Assembly (NCBI RefSeq): GCF_958298935.1
Contig: NC_084934.1
Span: forward strand, 9,798,501 to 9,862,500
Direction: 5' to 3'
Length of the DNA: 64,000 bases
Origin: Phragmites australis
Lineage: Eukaryota > Streptophyta > Magnoliopsida > Poales > Poaceae
Part shown: positions 34,313 to 45,608 of the stretch, piece by piece
Position numbering within the stretch: the stretch's first letter is position 1
How the letters are laid out: each line of letters begins with the position of its first letter
Notes under the pieces: generated by a model
Told to the model about the DNA's origin: nothing
The model's database searches: none
What the model saw: the letters and a program-made list of their open reading frames with translations, nothing else
Made by a program: the position numbers and the translations under genes

Positions 34313-35775
34313 TGTGAGGAACCGTCCAAATAGCATTCTAATTAATCATCAGGAGGATCATTATTCATGATCACAACCTCGACGATTAACCAGAATACCA
34401 TTCCGGTAGTCCCGGCACGTGTTTAGTGCCCAGGATCGGAACACATGCCTTCCAACTCAAATATCACAACACAGTTTAATAGAGAGCAAGTAATTAAGCT
34501 GTATTGCAATACTTAAACATGCAACTGCTTCCACGATTTACAACAAAAGAGGAACAACAACAACTACGCAGCGGAAGATAAACCTATACAACAAAAGAGT
34601 ATGGAGCTGTATGCCCTTAGGCTCCATACCAAAAGCACCAGAGTTCGGAGTAGAAGGTGCTACTCCTGCCCGCCACCCTGATCGGCAGACACAAAGTAGC
34701 CGAACACTGCCTCTTCCTCGCCAACCTGTGAACCTGAAACTTAAGGGCAGTACCCTTAGTACAAAGGTACTAGCAAGTCTTACACAATATGAGTATATAT
34801 ATTCTCGACTCCAAGGATCATGCATTTAAAGCTGTAGCAAGGATTAAGACATGTTTAAGTTCATTAAGCTGTAAGCAACCTAGACTCTAGGTGTAAGCAA
34901 CTGACTTAACTAACCACCGACTCAAACCCTGCCAACCAACTGATCAGAACAGATATACAAACAACAAGTGTATAAAAGTAAACCATTACCACCAAACCAC
35001 CGACCACGTACCGACCAAACCACCCAAACCAACCATGCCACAACCCACATCGAAACTCTACGACCAAAATATGGTCGCTCGGTGGAGATAAGCGATAGCA
35101 ATGCTCATGACTGAGAGCGCGGCAGTTCGAACTGATTATACACCCTGCAGAGGGATACTCCTGGACCCACACGACACAGGGACCATACGGCTTGTGCCAC
35201 CCGCTAAGATGCACACAAGGGGGTACCCATGACAACCTTTCCCAACTAGGCCCAACCATGTGGATCAACCATAGCTCGGCGTGGCGGTATTAGAACGACT
35301 CCCCGAGCAAACTAATACCGCTAAAAGCCCAGACTCAAACCAGACTCGCACCGTCTATGACGAGGCCCACATGACCACGTCTGCGAAGGTAATCAGCTCG
35401 CCTACCATTATATCAGCATGTGGTGAGTAAGGTAAGCGCTAAAGCCGACTACACCGACTGTTGGTGCTTAACCGGTGCAAGCGGTCTATGGTGTCCGGGT
35501 TCCCTCCCCGAACTGCCTGAGGACTCCTCATGAGCAGATGACACCCCTAATACCGCCCACACCTCGTCTCAACTCACCACTCACCAAACCGACTCATCAT
35601 CAACACAACCACAAGTATGAACCAGTAATAAGCCCTAGGCTCGCGATAACGGTGGACGCCATCGTTGACTTCTACCGGAAAGCCTAAGTACTATTAAGCA
35701 TAGCGAACTATAATTAGACCTCGACGACACCACTAGGCTCCAAGGAATAACACATGAACGAAATGGGAGAATGCA
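34313..35775 (-). repeat. Partial 3' LTR of element B
   Basis: It matches 40592-42054 of the 5' LTR with no net length change over 1461 bp. In the element's own orientation this is the last 40% of the LTR. A TATATATA run is near 34794. The junction at 35775/35776 joins LTR sequence to the integrase coding frame. Confidence 0.9.
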
Positions 35776-38045
35776 TCCCCCACCTCAAATGTGAGCTCTC
35801 GGCGACGTCGATCTTCATAGCTCTTCTGAATCGATTGGGCCGTGAGAATACTCTTGCGGATATTCTGGACATGATCTTCTACCTCCTTTACCAAATCCGG
35901 ACCCAGAAAAGCCCGCTCACCGGATTCGGACCAATTCAGTGGCGTACGGCACCTCCGACCATAAAGGGCCTCGAATGGCGCCATCTCAATACTAGCCTGG
36001 AAACTATTGTTATACGAAAATTCCGTGAACGGTAGGCATATGTCCCACTTCTTCCCATAAGTGAGCACACAAGCACGGAGTATATCTTCGAGAATCTGAT
36101 TTACCCTCTCCGTCTGACCATCCATCTGCGGGTGATACGCCGTGCTGTGGAACAACTCGGTCTCCATAGCCTCCTGGAAATTTCTCCAGAAATGAGAAGT
36201 AAACTGTGTACCCCGATCAGAAACGATCTTCTTCGGCACTCCATGGAGACAAACAATTCTAGTGAGGTACAACTCCGCATACTGCTTAGCAGAGTAAGTG
36301 GTCCTGACAGGAAGGAAGTGCGCGGACTTTGTCAATCGGTCCACGATGACCCAAATAGAGTCATACCCACTCGAAGTCTTCGGTAAGCCGGTAATGAAAT
36401 CCATCCCAACTTCCTCCCACTTCCAAGATGGAATGGGCAAAGGCTGGAGTGTGCCGGCAGGCTTGATGTGTTCAGCCTTCACCCTTCGGCAGACGTCGCA
36501 CTCAGACACATACCTAGCAATCTCCCGCTTCATGCGAGTCCACCAGAAACGGGGTTTCAAATCCTGATACATCTTCGTACTGCCTAGGTGAATGGACAGC
36601 AACGAATCGTGAGCCTCATCAAGGATCTTCTTCCTCAGCGCCTCGACCCTCGGAACCACTAGACGGTTCCCAAACCAGATAACGCCCTGATCATCCTCAG
36701 TAAAGCACAAGGCCTGCCCGATCTGCCTCTTCTCTCGAATTCGGGCCATACCCTTATCATCCCTCTGTGCAGCCTTAATCTCATCAATGAGCGTGGACTT
36801 GATTTTGAGATTTGCAATAAAACCATCCGGCACCATATCAAGCCCAAGACGCCGGAAATCATCACACAACATGGAATCCATCAGCGAGGCTATAAGACAG
36901 TGACAATGAGCCTTTTGACTCAAAGCATCGGCGACCACATTCGCCTTGCCAGGATGGTAGTGAACCTCCAACTCATAGTCTTTGATCAACTCAAGCCATC
37001 TGCGCTGCCTCATGTTCAAATCCGCCTGCGTGAAGATGTACTTCAGGCTCTTGTGATCTGTGTAGATACGGCACAAGTTGCCCATCAAGTAGTGGCGCCA
37101 TATCTTCAGAGCATGCACGACAGCTGCAAGTTCAAGATCATGTGTTGGATAGTTCTCCTCATGACGCTTCAACTGACGGGATGCATATGCAATGACTCGG
37201 CCCTCCTGCATCAAAACACAGCTGAGACCGATGCTGGACGCGTCGCAAAACACATCAAACCCTCGGGTCACATCAGGCTGAGCAAGCACTGGAGCTGTCG
37301 TGAGCAGCTTCTTCAAAGTCTGGAATGCGGACTCACATGCATCTGACCACTCGAACACGCTGCCCTGCTTCAACAACTCTGTCATTGGTTTTGCAACCTT
37401 GGAGAAGTTCTCGATGAATCGGTGGTAATAGCCCGCAAGTCCGAGAAAACTCCAGATCTCACTGACATTCTGGGGCTGAACCCAGTCGAGAACATCCTGC
37501 ACCTTGCTCGGATCCACAGCTACCCCATTCTCTGATAGAACATGTCCCAGAAAGGCCACCTCCTTGAGCCAGAACTCACACTTGCTGAACTTACCGTACA
37601 GCTGATGCTCACGGAGTCTGCCAAGAATAATACGGAGGTGCTCCATATGCTCTCCCTCTGACTTGGAGTATATAAGGATGTCCTCGATGAAGACCACGAC
37701 AAACCGGTCCAACTCCTCCATGAATACCGAGTTCATCAAATACATAAAGAAAGCCGGCGCATTCGTCAACCCAAAAGACATGACGGTGAACTCATATAAG
37801 CCATAGCGAGTCGAGAACGCCGTCTTTTGAATATCCTCCGGTCGAACCTTGATCTGATGATAGCCCAGTCTCAAGTCTATCTTTGAGAAGACTCGGGCTC
37901 CAGTCAACTGATCAAACAATATGTCAATCCTAGGAAGCGGATACACATTCTTCACCGTGACTGCATTCAACAGATGGTAATCAACACACATCCGGAGAGT
38001 GTCATCTTTCTTCTTCACGAATAGAGCCGAGCATCCCCAAGGCAA
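35776..38045 (-). pseudogene. RT, RNase H and integrase of element B
   Basis: A long open frame (38045 to 35776, continuing by chance into the LTR to 35733). RT starts [20 protein letters not shown] and has [12 protein letters not shown] and [10 protein letters not shown]. The catalytic motif reads [10 protein letters not shown], where chromoviruses have two Asp, so the first is Glu at 37683-37685. RNase H follows ([16 protein letters not shown], then [10 protein letters not shown] and [10 protein letters not shown]). Integrase has HHCC ([18 protein letters not shown]) and an intact D-D-E pattern ([31 protein letters not shown]). It stops at [11 protein letters not shown]. The integrase C-terminus and any chromodomain are deleted. 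It is the least damaged pol in the window. Confidence 0.92.
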
Positions 38046-38679
38046 GGAACTCGGACGAATGAAACCTTCGCCAGCAGCTCCTGAATCTGCTTCTTCAGCT
38101 CAACTAGCTCAACTGGCGACATCTTGTACATCTTCTTCGAAACCGGGACCGCACCGGGCACGAGATCAATAGAGAACTCCACTGCCCTGCCAGGCGGCAT
38201 TCCAAGCAACTCATCCGGAAAGACATCCAGAAATTCCCACACCACAGGAATGGTCTTCATAATCCTGGTGGGGACAGCCTTTATGGCGAACAGGCAGGAT
38301 TTGACACCCTCTAGCTTCAACTGGACTCGAGTACCTGACAGACCATTGAGGGGACAGTCCGCCGAGCACAGTCCAGCATAGCCTTGTTCTTGGAGAGCCA
38401 ATTCATTCCCAGAATAACATCAATTCCCTTCGAGTTCATCACTAACAGATTGACAAAGAAGGGCACTTTGTTGACAACTACCGCCGCTTTATTCACACAC
38501 TGGTTGATTAGAACTTTGGCCCCTGGGGCGTCTATAAGATACGGTGTGTGGGTAGCACTGACTCTCAACCCACTTTTCCAAACATAGTCCGAAGATATAA
38601 AGGAGTGAGAGGCCCCTGAATCAAACAGAACCACTGCAGAAAATATGTCAAAGTTGAAACTCATATCCAACGTACCCAT
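38046..38679 (-). pseudogene. Protease and RT N-terminus of element B
   Basis: The aspartic protease is read from 38679 with the active site VVLFDSGASHSFISS (about 38630) and the later VILGMNWLSKN. A frame change near 38350 moves the reading to the 38401-38015 frame, which has MPPGRAVEFSIDLVPGAVPV and [10 protein letters not shown], the RT entry region. A second frame change near 38064 leads to the long pol frame. An in-frame TGA precedes the protease at about 38728. These breaks prevent a continuous polyprotein. Confidence 0.85.
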
Positions 38680-38727
38680 CAGGACGGTGTCACCCTCCTG
38701 AACCTCGTCGGTGGTAGTGTGGCGAGC

Positions 38728-39816
38728 TCAACCACGCTTGGGAACGTGAGTCGCCTGTGAAGACTGCGGTGCTGACTGAGCCAGCGGTGGTCGCGGGGCA
38801 CTCATCGCGGCTCCCGGCCTCAGATACGGGCACTCCCTCAAGAAATGGCTAACGCGGCCGCAGTTGAAGCACGGACCGCCTGAGCCACCGGTCACGCTCA
38901 CTTGGGAGCCGGCTGGTCGTGCAGCCTGTCCCTGTGGAGCGAAGAACGCCGGACGTGGTACAAACCACATCGGTCATGGGTAGCCAGCCGACGGCACCTA
39001 AGACTGTGGAGGCTGACTCTCAGTGCAGGCATGCTGCGAGCTCCCGCCCACGGAAGGCGAGGAACCCCTCTTCCGCCTCTTCTCCTCCTGGTGGCTCTTA
39101 TACTTGAGCTCCACTGTGATCGACGTGCTCACCAACTCATTGAAGTTGGCGAACTTATGCACGGACAACCGGTTCTGCATCTTCGAGTTCAGGCCATTCA
39201 CGAAGCGGCGCTGCTTGCGCGCATCCGTGCTGACCTCCTCGGTAGCGTATTGTGCAAGGTGGTTGAACACCTGCACGTACTCCATCACCGCCTGACCTCC
39301 TTGCTTGAGGTCCTCAAACTCCCGCCTCTTAGCCTCCATGAGGCCACTCGGTATGTGAAACGAGCGGAAGGCCTCACAGAACTCCGCCCATGACACGCGG
39401 TGATCGGCGGGGTGCATGGCCAGAAAGCCAGACTACCATGCACCCGCCGGGCCCTGAAGATGATGGGCGGCGAAGAGCGCCTTCTCGTGATCCTCACAGC
39501 GAAGAAGGGCGAGCTTCTGATCGATCATCTGGAGCCAGTGATCGGCATCCAGAGGATCCTCAGCTCACGAGAAGACCAGCGGCTGAGTCCGCAAAAAGTC
39601 TGAGAAGTCGTCTCGGCGCACGGCTCCACCTCCTCCATGAGGAGCCACGTTGCGCACGAGAGCCTCCAGGAGCGCTTGGTTCGCCTAGAGGAGAGTGTGA
39701 TTCGCTTGGTGGTTCTGCTCGATTTGCATGAGCACATCCGCCATGGTCGGCGATGGAGGAGGGTTGTTCTGACCGGAACCCTCCGGAACTTCCCCACCAC
39801 GCCGAGTGACAACCAT
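38728..39816 (-). pseudogene. gag of element B
   Basis: A chromovirus gag likely starting at 39816 (MVVTRRGGEVPEGSG). That frame closes at 39685 and later parts lie in other frames. The gag core is at 39417-38998 (WAEFCEAFRSFHIPSGLMEA, then FVNGLNSKMQNRLSV). A CCHC zinc knuckle, CFNCGRVSHFLREC, is at about 38872-38830. Stops near 38997 and 38980 separate the core from the knuckle. The order and motifs fit Tekay/Del-type elements. Confidence 0.82.
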
Positions 39817-40576
39817 TCTGAAATGTAAAACAAAAGGGGAAATGTCAAATTCCGACTTAGCACAACGCATTTGCCGGATATATTGTTAGAATCCCGTAAT
39901 ACATGAATATAGACGATGCATGCATGAATGCAACATGAGAATGACGGTATGCTCGCAACCTAGCTACCGCGTCTTTCTCAAAACACGAATCGCACCTGCA
40001 AGCATCCAAATCACAGGTAGTTATAAATTCTAGAACCACCCTTCGCGCTAGAAAGATTAAGAGCACGAACGGCCCTTGTACCACATGCCGTACAAGCGAC
40101 AATCCATACGTCAATTACGACGTATTCACTTCCCGTAGACCCTACGGAACACCTCGTGTAATCGCCACACGAGTAGATGACCATGTCTCCCATCGCATGG
40201 TGGATGTTCATACGCTATCGCTAGCGTATTCACTTCCCGTACGGATCACTGTACGGGACACGCCGGCCCCCGCCTCGCATCCGGCTGAGCCCTCGGTGAT
40301 TAACCTCCACCGAGCGTCGTGCCTTACCTTCCGACGATGCAAAGCCAAAGATGCAATGCTCCATATGAACCAATGCAAGGTCGAAAGCGAAACAATGTGG
40401 TATAAAACATATAAACGCCACTCATAATACGCATATTAACATAGGGGCATAAACGATAGTAGTTTAATACATATTAAACATGAAGAGGCATAAACATAAA
40501 TTGTGGGTTGTTTAGGTGGAGTTGTCAACTTACTAAACAACGCACTAATTATATTTAGGCTACTAAATTAAACCAA
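39817..40576 (-). other. Untranslated leader of element B
   Basis: About 760 bp between the PBS and the gag start on the - strand. It has short ORFs only. No regulatory motif was recognised apart from AT-rich stretches near 40430-40560. Confidence 0.55.
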
Positions 40577-40589
40577 GCTCTGATACCAA
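40577..40589 (-). other. Primer-binding site of element B (initiator tRNA-Met)
   Basis: The - strand reads TTGGTATCAGAGC directly inside the 5' LTR. TGGTATCAGAGC is the standard complement of the 3' end of plant initiator tRNA-Met and is typical of chromoviruses. It also fixes the orientation of the element. Confidence 0.93.
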
Positions 40590-40591
40590 GC

Positions 40592-43500
40592 TATGAGGAA
40601 CCGTCCAAATAGCATTCTAATTAATCATCAGGAGGATCATTATTCATGATCACAACCTCGATGATTAACCAGAATACCATTCCGGTAGTCCCGGCACGTG
40701 TTTTATGCCCAGGATCGGAACACATGCCTTCCAACTCAAATATCACAACACAGTTTAATAGAGAGCAAGTAATTAAGCTGTATTGCAATACTTAAACATG
40801 CAACTGCTTCCATGATTTACAACAAAAGAGGAACAACAACAACTACGCAGCGGAAGATAAACCTATACAACAAAAGAGTATGGAGCCGTATGCCCTTAGG
40901 CTCCATACCAAAAGCGCCGGAGTTCGGAGTAGAAGGTGCTACTCCTGCCCGCCACCCTGATCGGCAGGCACAAAGTAGCCGAACACTGCCTCTTCCTCGC
41001 CAACCTGTGAACCTGAAACTTAAGGGCAGTACCCTTAGTACGAAGGTACTAGCAAGTCTTACACAATATGAGTATATATATTCTCGACTCCAAGGATCAT
41101 GCATTTAAAGCTGTAGCAAGGATTAAGACATGTTTAAGTTCATTAAGCTATAAGCAACCTAGACTCTAGGTGTAAGCAACTGACTTAACCAACCACCAAC
41201 TCAAACCCTGCCAACCAACTGATCAGAACAGATATACAAACAACAAGTGTATAAAAGTAAACCATTACCACCAAACCACCGACCACGTACCGACCAAACC
41301 ACCCAAACCAACCATGCCACAACCCACATCGAAACTCTACGACCAAAACATGGTCGCTCGGTGGAGATAAGCGATAGCAATGCTCATGATCGAGAGCGCG
41401 GCAGTTCGAACTGATTATACACCCTGCAGAGGGATACTCCTGGACCCACATGACACAGGGACCATACGGCTTGTGCCACCCGCTAAGATGCACACAAGGG
41501 GGTACCCGTGACAACCATTCCCAACCAGGCCCAACCATGTGGATCAACCATAGCTCGGCGCGGCGGTATTTGAATGACTCCCCGAGCAAACTAATACCGC
41601 TAAAAGCCCGGACTCAAACCGGACTCCCACCGTCTATGACGAGGCCCACATGACCATGTCTACGAAGGTAATCAGCTCGCCTACCATTATATCAGCATGT
41701 GGTGAGTAAGGTAAGTGCTAAAGCCGACTACACTGACGGTCGGTGCTTAACTGGTGCAAGCGGTCTATGGTGTTCGGGTTCCCTCCCCGAACTGCCTGAG
41801 GACTCCTCGTGAGCAGATGACACCCCTAATACCGCCCACACCTCGTCTCAACTAACCACTCACCAAACCGACTCATCATCAACACAACCACAAGTATGAA
41901 CCAGTAATAAGCCCTAGGCTCGCGACAACGGTGGACGCCGCCATCGACTTCTACCGGAAAGCCTAAGTACTATTAAGCATAGTGAACTATAATTAGACTT
42001 CGACGCCACCACTAGGTTCTAAGGAATAACACATGACCGAAATGGGAGAATGCATCGGCATAGGTTCTACCCGACTCGGTACCCGACACATGCAATGTAT
42101 ACATAAGCGTAGGTAACATATTAGATTTTTAAGTAGACACAGTGCAATATGAACGATGCTTGCCTTGCTACCCTAGCTGCTGCTCACAGCTACCCGAACC
42201 ACGATCACCACCGTTAGAACCTCCGGGAATAGCCTCGCTTGCCTCGGTCGTCGAATCGACGTTCTCTATAAGAATAATCGCATGCAATGATGAGTATGAA
42301 AGCCATGTAACAACGGAGGTGACATGCATTATGCCCTGCGCTTAAAACATCAAATATTTCCTAATTGCAATTAGCGTTAACCATTTAAACATTTCCCGAA
42401 ATACTTTAAAGCATAAACCAAAGCTTAAACCAAACTGGAAAGTTAATTATGCTTAACATGAGGGTGCATATTTTTACTGAACAGGGCACAATTTAGCAAG
42501 ATTCACAAAATTGGATTCATCAATTTTGGAGCTACCAAGATTTAATTATTAATTATCAAAGCCTAAACATGTTTCATTTATTCAATAATTTACAGCACAC
42601 ATTTCATGCCCACTGGTATTTTTAATGGGTAGATCATGCCATAACAAAGCCAACAAAATTGGTTTCACAATTTTTGGAGCTATCTACAATTTTCTATGCA
42701 TTATGCTAGCTATCAGCCGATTTATCAATACATATTTAAATCTATTTGCATTTTCCATTTAAACCGGATATTAAATAGCCCCAACCCTTTTTCTACCGGT
42801 GCTGATCTAGCTCAAGCCACTGACCGCGGGCCCGGCTCCCTTGACCGAAGTCAAAATCAGCCCACGGCCATGGCGCGCGCGCAACAGGGGATGGCCGGCG
42901 GCCCTTGCGGTGGCTGCCGGCGCAGAGCGGCGGCCTGAATGGCCCGGCCGAGGGCGGCAACAGCACTAGCATGAGCACGCGGTTACGGTGGAGGCACACA
43001 TCGACGCCGGCGATGGCCGGAGCACGGCGAGCGGCGGCGAGGGGCGAAACTAGCACGGCGGCGGCATGGTTGGCGTCGCCGGCGGCGAAACCGTGGCGCA
43101 ATAGACTCGGACGAGGGCGGCTATAGCTTCTACGAGGGCGCGTGGACCAACTGGCGTAGCCAAACACCGAGGAGCTCGACGGTGGCACGGCCGGCGGCGA
43201 GAGCTGTGGCACGGCGGCAGCCGGTCGTCGCGGACGCACGCGCCGGCGATGGGATGGAGGCAAAACGGCGCGCGCATAAGGTGTACAGGAGCACGGGGAA
43301 GCTCACCGTGTAGCGGGTTGGGCCGGTGAGGCTGTAGAACAGCGGGGCCACGGAGAGGGGCGGAGAGGAGGCTGCCGGCGTTGAGGGAGAAGGCTCGGTC
43401 GAGCTCAAACCACGCGGGAAACGCCGGGAAAGGAGGGGAAACGGCGGGGAAGAGCTTCGGCGACCCTCCTCTGCGCTACTCCTGGCCCGGGCTCGGTGGA

Positions 43501-44245
43501 GGCTGTCGGTGGCGTGGTGATTTGGCCGGCGGCCGGTGCTTGTGTGTGTGCTCTGCGCTCTGCCTGCGCCGGCTGTGCGAGAGGAGGAGCAGAGAGAGAG
43601 AGAGAGATGAAAGCAGAGGGCAGGGAGGGGAGGATAAGGGCACGGTGCCATGTCCCGGTTTTCCGGCGACGTGGCCTGGCCACCGTAGTCAACAAGGGCA
43701 GCCGCCGCTTGCTCTGTGAGAGGGGACGGCAGAGAGAGCAGAGAAGCCGGGGGGGGGGGGGATGACAAGCGGGCCTGAGAAACAATAAACGGCCGGCAAA
43801 ATATCCCCACTACTTTAGCCATCCATTTGAATGCCTTCCCAAGGTCTAAAATTGGTAAAACAAATTTTGTTTGAAACTAAAATTCATAAGGAACCCATTT
43901 GAACTTGTTTGACCCAGAATGCTTGAGCCAATTTTGAATAAAAATTGTTCAAAGATGCTATCTTTTCCAACTTGTGATAATTTTTATGCCTTCTAAATAT
44001 TTCCCAAAAATTTGGGAAAATTCATTTATATTCTTTTCATGGAATTTACTAATTTCTAAAATTGTCACCAGCCCTATGTTCAATAGAAGTTTTGGGAGAT
44101 GCTTTACAACGCATTAGTTAAACCTGGTTTAACAAAATTCGGTTTAATCCACATTGCATGTCTATACTGCTCAAAACAAAAACAAATAATGCTAATGATG
44201 CTCATTAGTGCTTAATTACATGTTCAGAAACTCTGGGCCGTGACA
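40592..44245 (-). repeat. 5' LTR of element B, 3.65 kb
   Basis: On the - strand it runs from TGTCACGGCCC (44245) to CCTCATA (40592; the last CA has become TA), adjoining the PBS. The inner 1461 bp match the 3' LTR and the outer 1855 bp match 14471-16319. A TATATATA run near 41072-41081 is a promoter candidate. The block 42830-43770 is very GC- and CpG-rich, with long ORFs on both strands (for example 43822-43130 on the - strand). These look like composition artefacts or a captured sequence. Confidence 0.85.
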
Positions 44246-44250
44246 ATCTT
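44246..44250. other. Target-site duplication of element B (right copy)
   Basis: ATCTT, identical to 34308-34312. On the - strand this is AAGAT within the reading TGVED of the antisense gene, and the gene resumes on the far side of B. Confidence 0.87.
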
Positions 44251-45099
44251 CCACGCCTGTCACCACCCGCAGCAGGGCCGCCAGCGCTCCCTCGCCCAGG
44301 TTCCCGTCCTCGCCGATCTGAGTCCTGGTGATGTCGTTGGGGCCCGTGTACATCCAGGTGAACCGGGCCCGTTCTCGCAGGGGCGCCAGGCGGTGGCGCA
44401 GATAGTCCGCCACCACCATCACCGACGTTAGCCCCGCCCGGCGCAGGTCGTCGATGCGGTTCAGTACCGGCCACATCCTTGCGTCCTCCGCTGGGGCCGC
44501 TTCCCAGATTGACCTGTGGGGCTCCGCCGCCATCTCCGGCAGCGTGAGGTGGTCGTGGGGGCTGACGTCGACGTAGACCCAGTCGCGTCGCCAGTCCTCC
44601 CACTTGCTCCGCAGTATCTACGGGATGTATAGCTCCGCCAGCCTGTCCCATAGTCGGAAGTTGCAGCAGCCGGCGACGTCCACGCCGAATGATCCTCACT
44701 TCTTCTCAGCCGGCCGCAGGACGAAGAAGTGGCAGAACAGCGCCACCGACGGCGGCACTCCCACGAACATTTTGCAGAAGTGCATGAAGATGGCCAGGAT
44801 GATCACCGAGTTTGGACTCAGGTGCACCAGCTGGATGCCGAACGTGTCCAGGACCTGGAGGAAGAATGTGGAGAACGGCGGCACCAGCCCGGCCACGACA
44901 AAAGAAACGAAGACGACGATGCGCTCCGGACGGTCCGTGATGGGCGGGAAGCTCGCCGGCCTCACCACCAACGCCTCCCGCTGGCCTTCAGGCACCATCA
45001 GTTTACGGACCTTCTCCGCCCCTCCTCGTTGACAATCCTTGACTCCGGCAGCACGCTGTCGGGCCCCTTGTCACGGCGGCTGTTTCCTGCCTTCAGCAT
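44251..45099 (-). pseudogene. Antisense gene of element C, N-terminal half (PF04195-like domain)
   Basis: It begins at a likely ATG at 45099 (MLKAGNSRRDKGPDS, then LPESRIVNEEGR). A frame change near 45000 leads to the frame 44998-44696. That frame contains FSTFFLQVLDTFGIQLVHLS and IFMHFCKMFVGVPPSVALF, the signature of the putative gypsy-type transposon domain (Pfam PF04195). A second frame change near 44700 leads to the part ending at the element B insertion (WMYTGPNDITRTQIGEDG, VVTGVED). The gene lies antisense to gag-pol. What the product does is unknown; the family is known only from such elements. Confidence 0.8.
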
Positions 45100-45250
45100 T
45101 TTGTCGGGGGTGGGGAGTGTGCTGAAGTGGGTGAGGGAAAGGAGAGCGCTGAGAGCCGGAGGAAGAGCGAGAGCTCTCGAGCGCAAGGAAGAAGAAGGCA
45201 AGAGTATTGATCGCAAGAATAACATAAAGGGGCAACGGTTCGCTCCCCTC

Positions 45251-45262
45251 TCCTTTTTATAT
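45251..45262 (-). promoter_or_regulatory. TATA-like box upstream of the antisense gene of C
   Basis: The - strand reads ATATAAAAAGGA about 155 bp before the likely ATG at 45099. It lies outside the LTR, between the gene and the polypurine tract, so it could be a dedicated antisense promoter. The stretch 45263-45593 holds no gene. Confidence 0.5.
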
Positions 45263-45593
45263 CTAGGGGATTTCAAACGACGCCTGCCGTGGTGCATTTG
45301 GCGAGACGAATTTCCTCGTTCGGCGTGGGTGCAAGGTGAATCTCCCTCGATCTGTGCGGTTGCCAGGCGCACTATCCTCGATCTGCGCGGTTGCCACGCG
45401 TGCCGCCCGCCTCGTTATCACGCGCCTCGGGGGTCGGATGGACACGCGTCCACTCGGTTCCCCGCTGGGCCATACTAGAAGCCTGGGCCAGAGAGACCAG
45501 CGCCCAAAAACAGGCCACGTGGCGTCGGTGCTGTGATCGGCCTCGATGAAGACGAGGGCCCCATCCGCAGTCTCTGTGTCATCGCCTGCCAAT

Positions 45594-45608
45594 GGGCCTG
45601 GGGGCTAC
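45594..45608 (+). other. Polypurine tract of element C
   Basis: ATGGGCCTGGGGGCTAC directly precedes the 3' LTR. Tat elements commonly have TTGGGGGCTAC here; it primes plus-strand synthesis. Confidence 0.7.

Larger units (their letters stand above)
34313..44245 (-). mobile_element. Element B: chromovirus (Tekay/Del-like Ty3/gypsy) with internal deletion
   Basis: This is a - strand element with 5' LTR 40592-44245, an initiator tRNA-Met type PBS at 40577-40589, gag, protease, RT, RNase H, integrase and a partial 3' LTR at 34313-35775. The outer ends are TG and CA, with TSD ATCTT on both sides. The 3' LTR lacks its first 2.2 kb, and the integrase is fused directly to mid-LTR. About 45 differences over the shared 1461 bp of LTR (about 97% identity, counted by eye) mark it as the youngest of the three nested elements. 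It is inserted in the antisense gene of C. Confidence 0.9.

Noticed and set aside
35776..35787. GAGGTGGGGGA next to TGCATTC (- strand) looked like a polypurine tract and LTR start
   Set aside because: The purines are codons of the integrase (FEVGD), and the ATCTT duplication shows the element extends to 44245, so this is a deletion joint.
34313..42054. Reading 34315-35775 and 40594-42054 as a complete 1461-bp LTR pair
   Set aside because: No matching target duplication flanks those ends, while ATCTT flanks 34313-44245 and the outer 2.2 kb ends in TGTCACGGCCC.
43130..43822. 230-codon - strand ORF
   Set aside because: It lies in a GC-rich LTR block, has low-complexity Ser/Pro/Ala composition, and the copy at 15210-15874 is broken. 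Not called as a gene.
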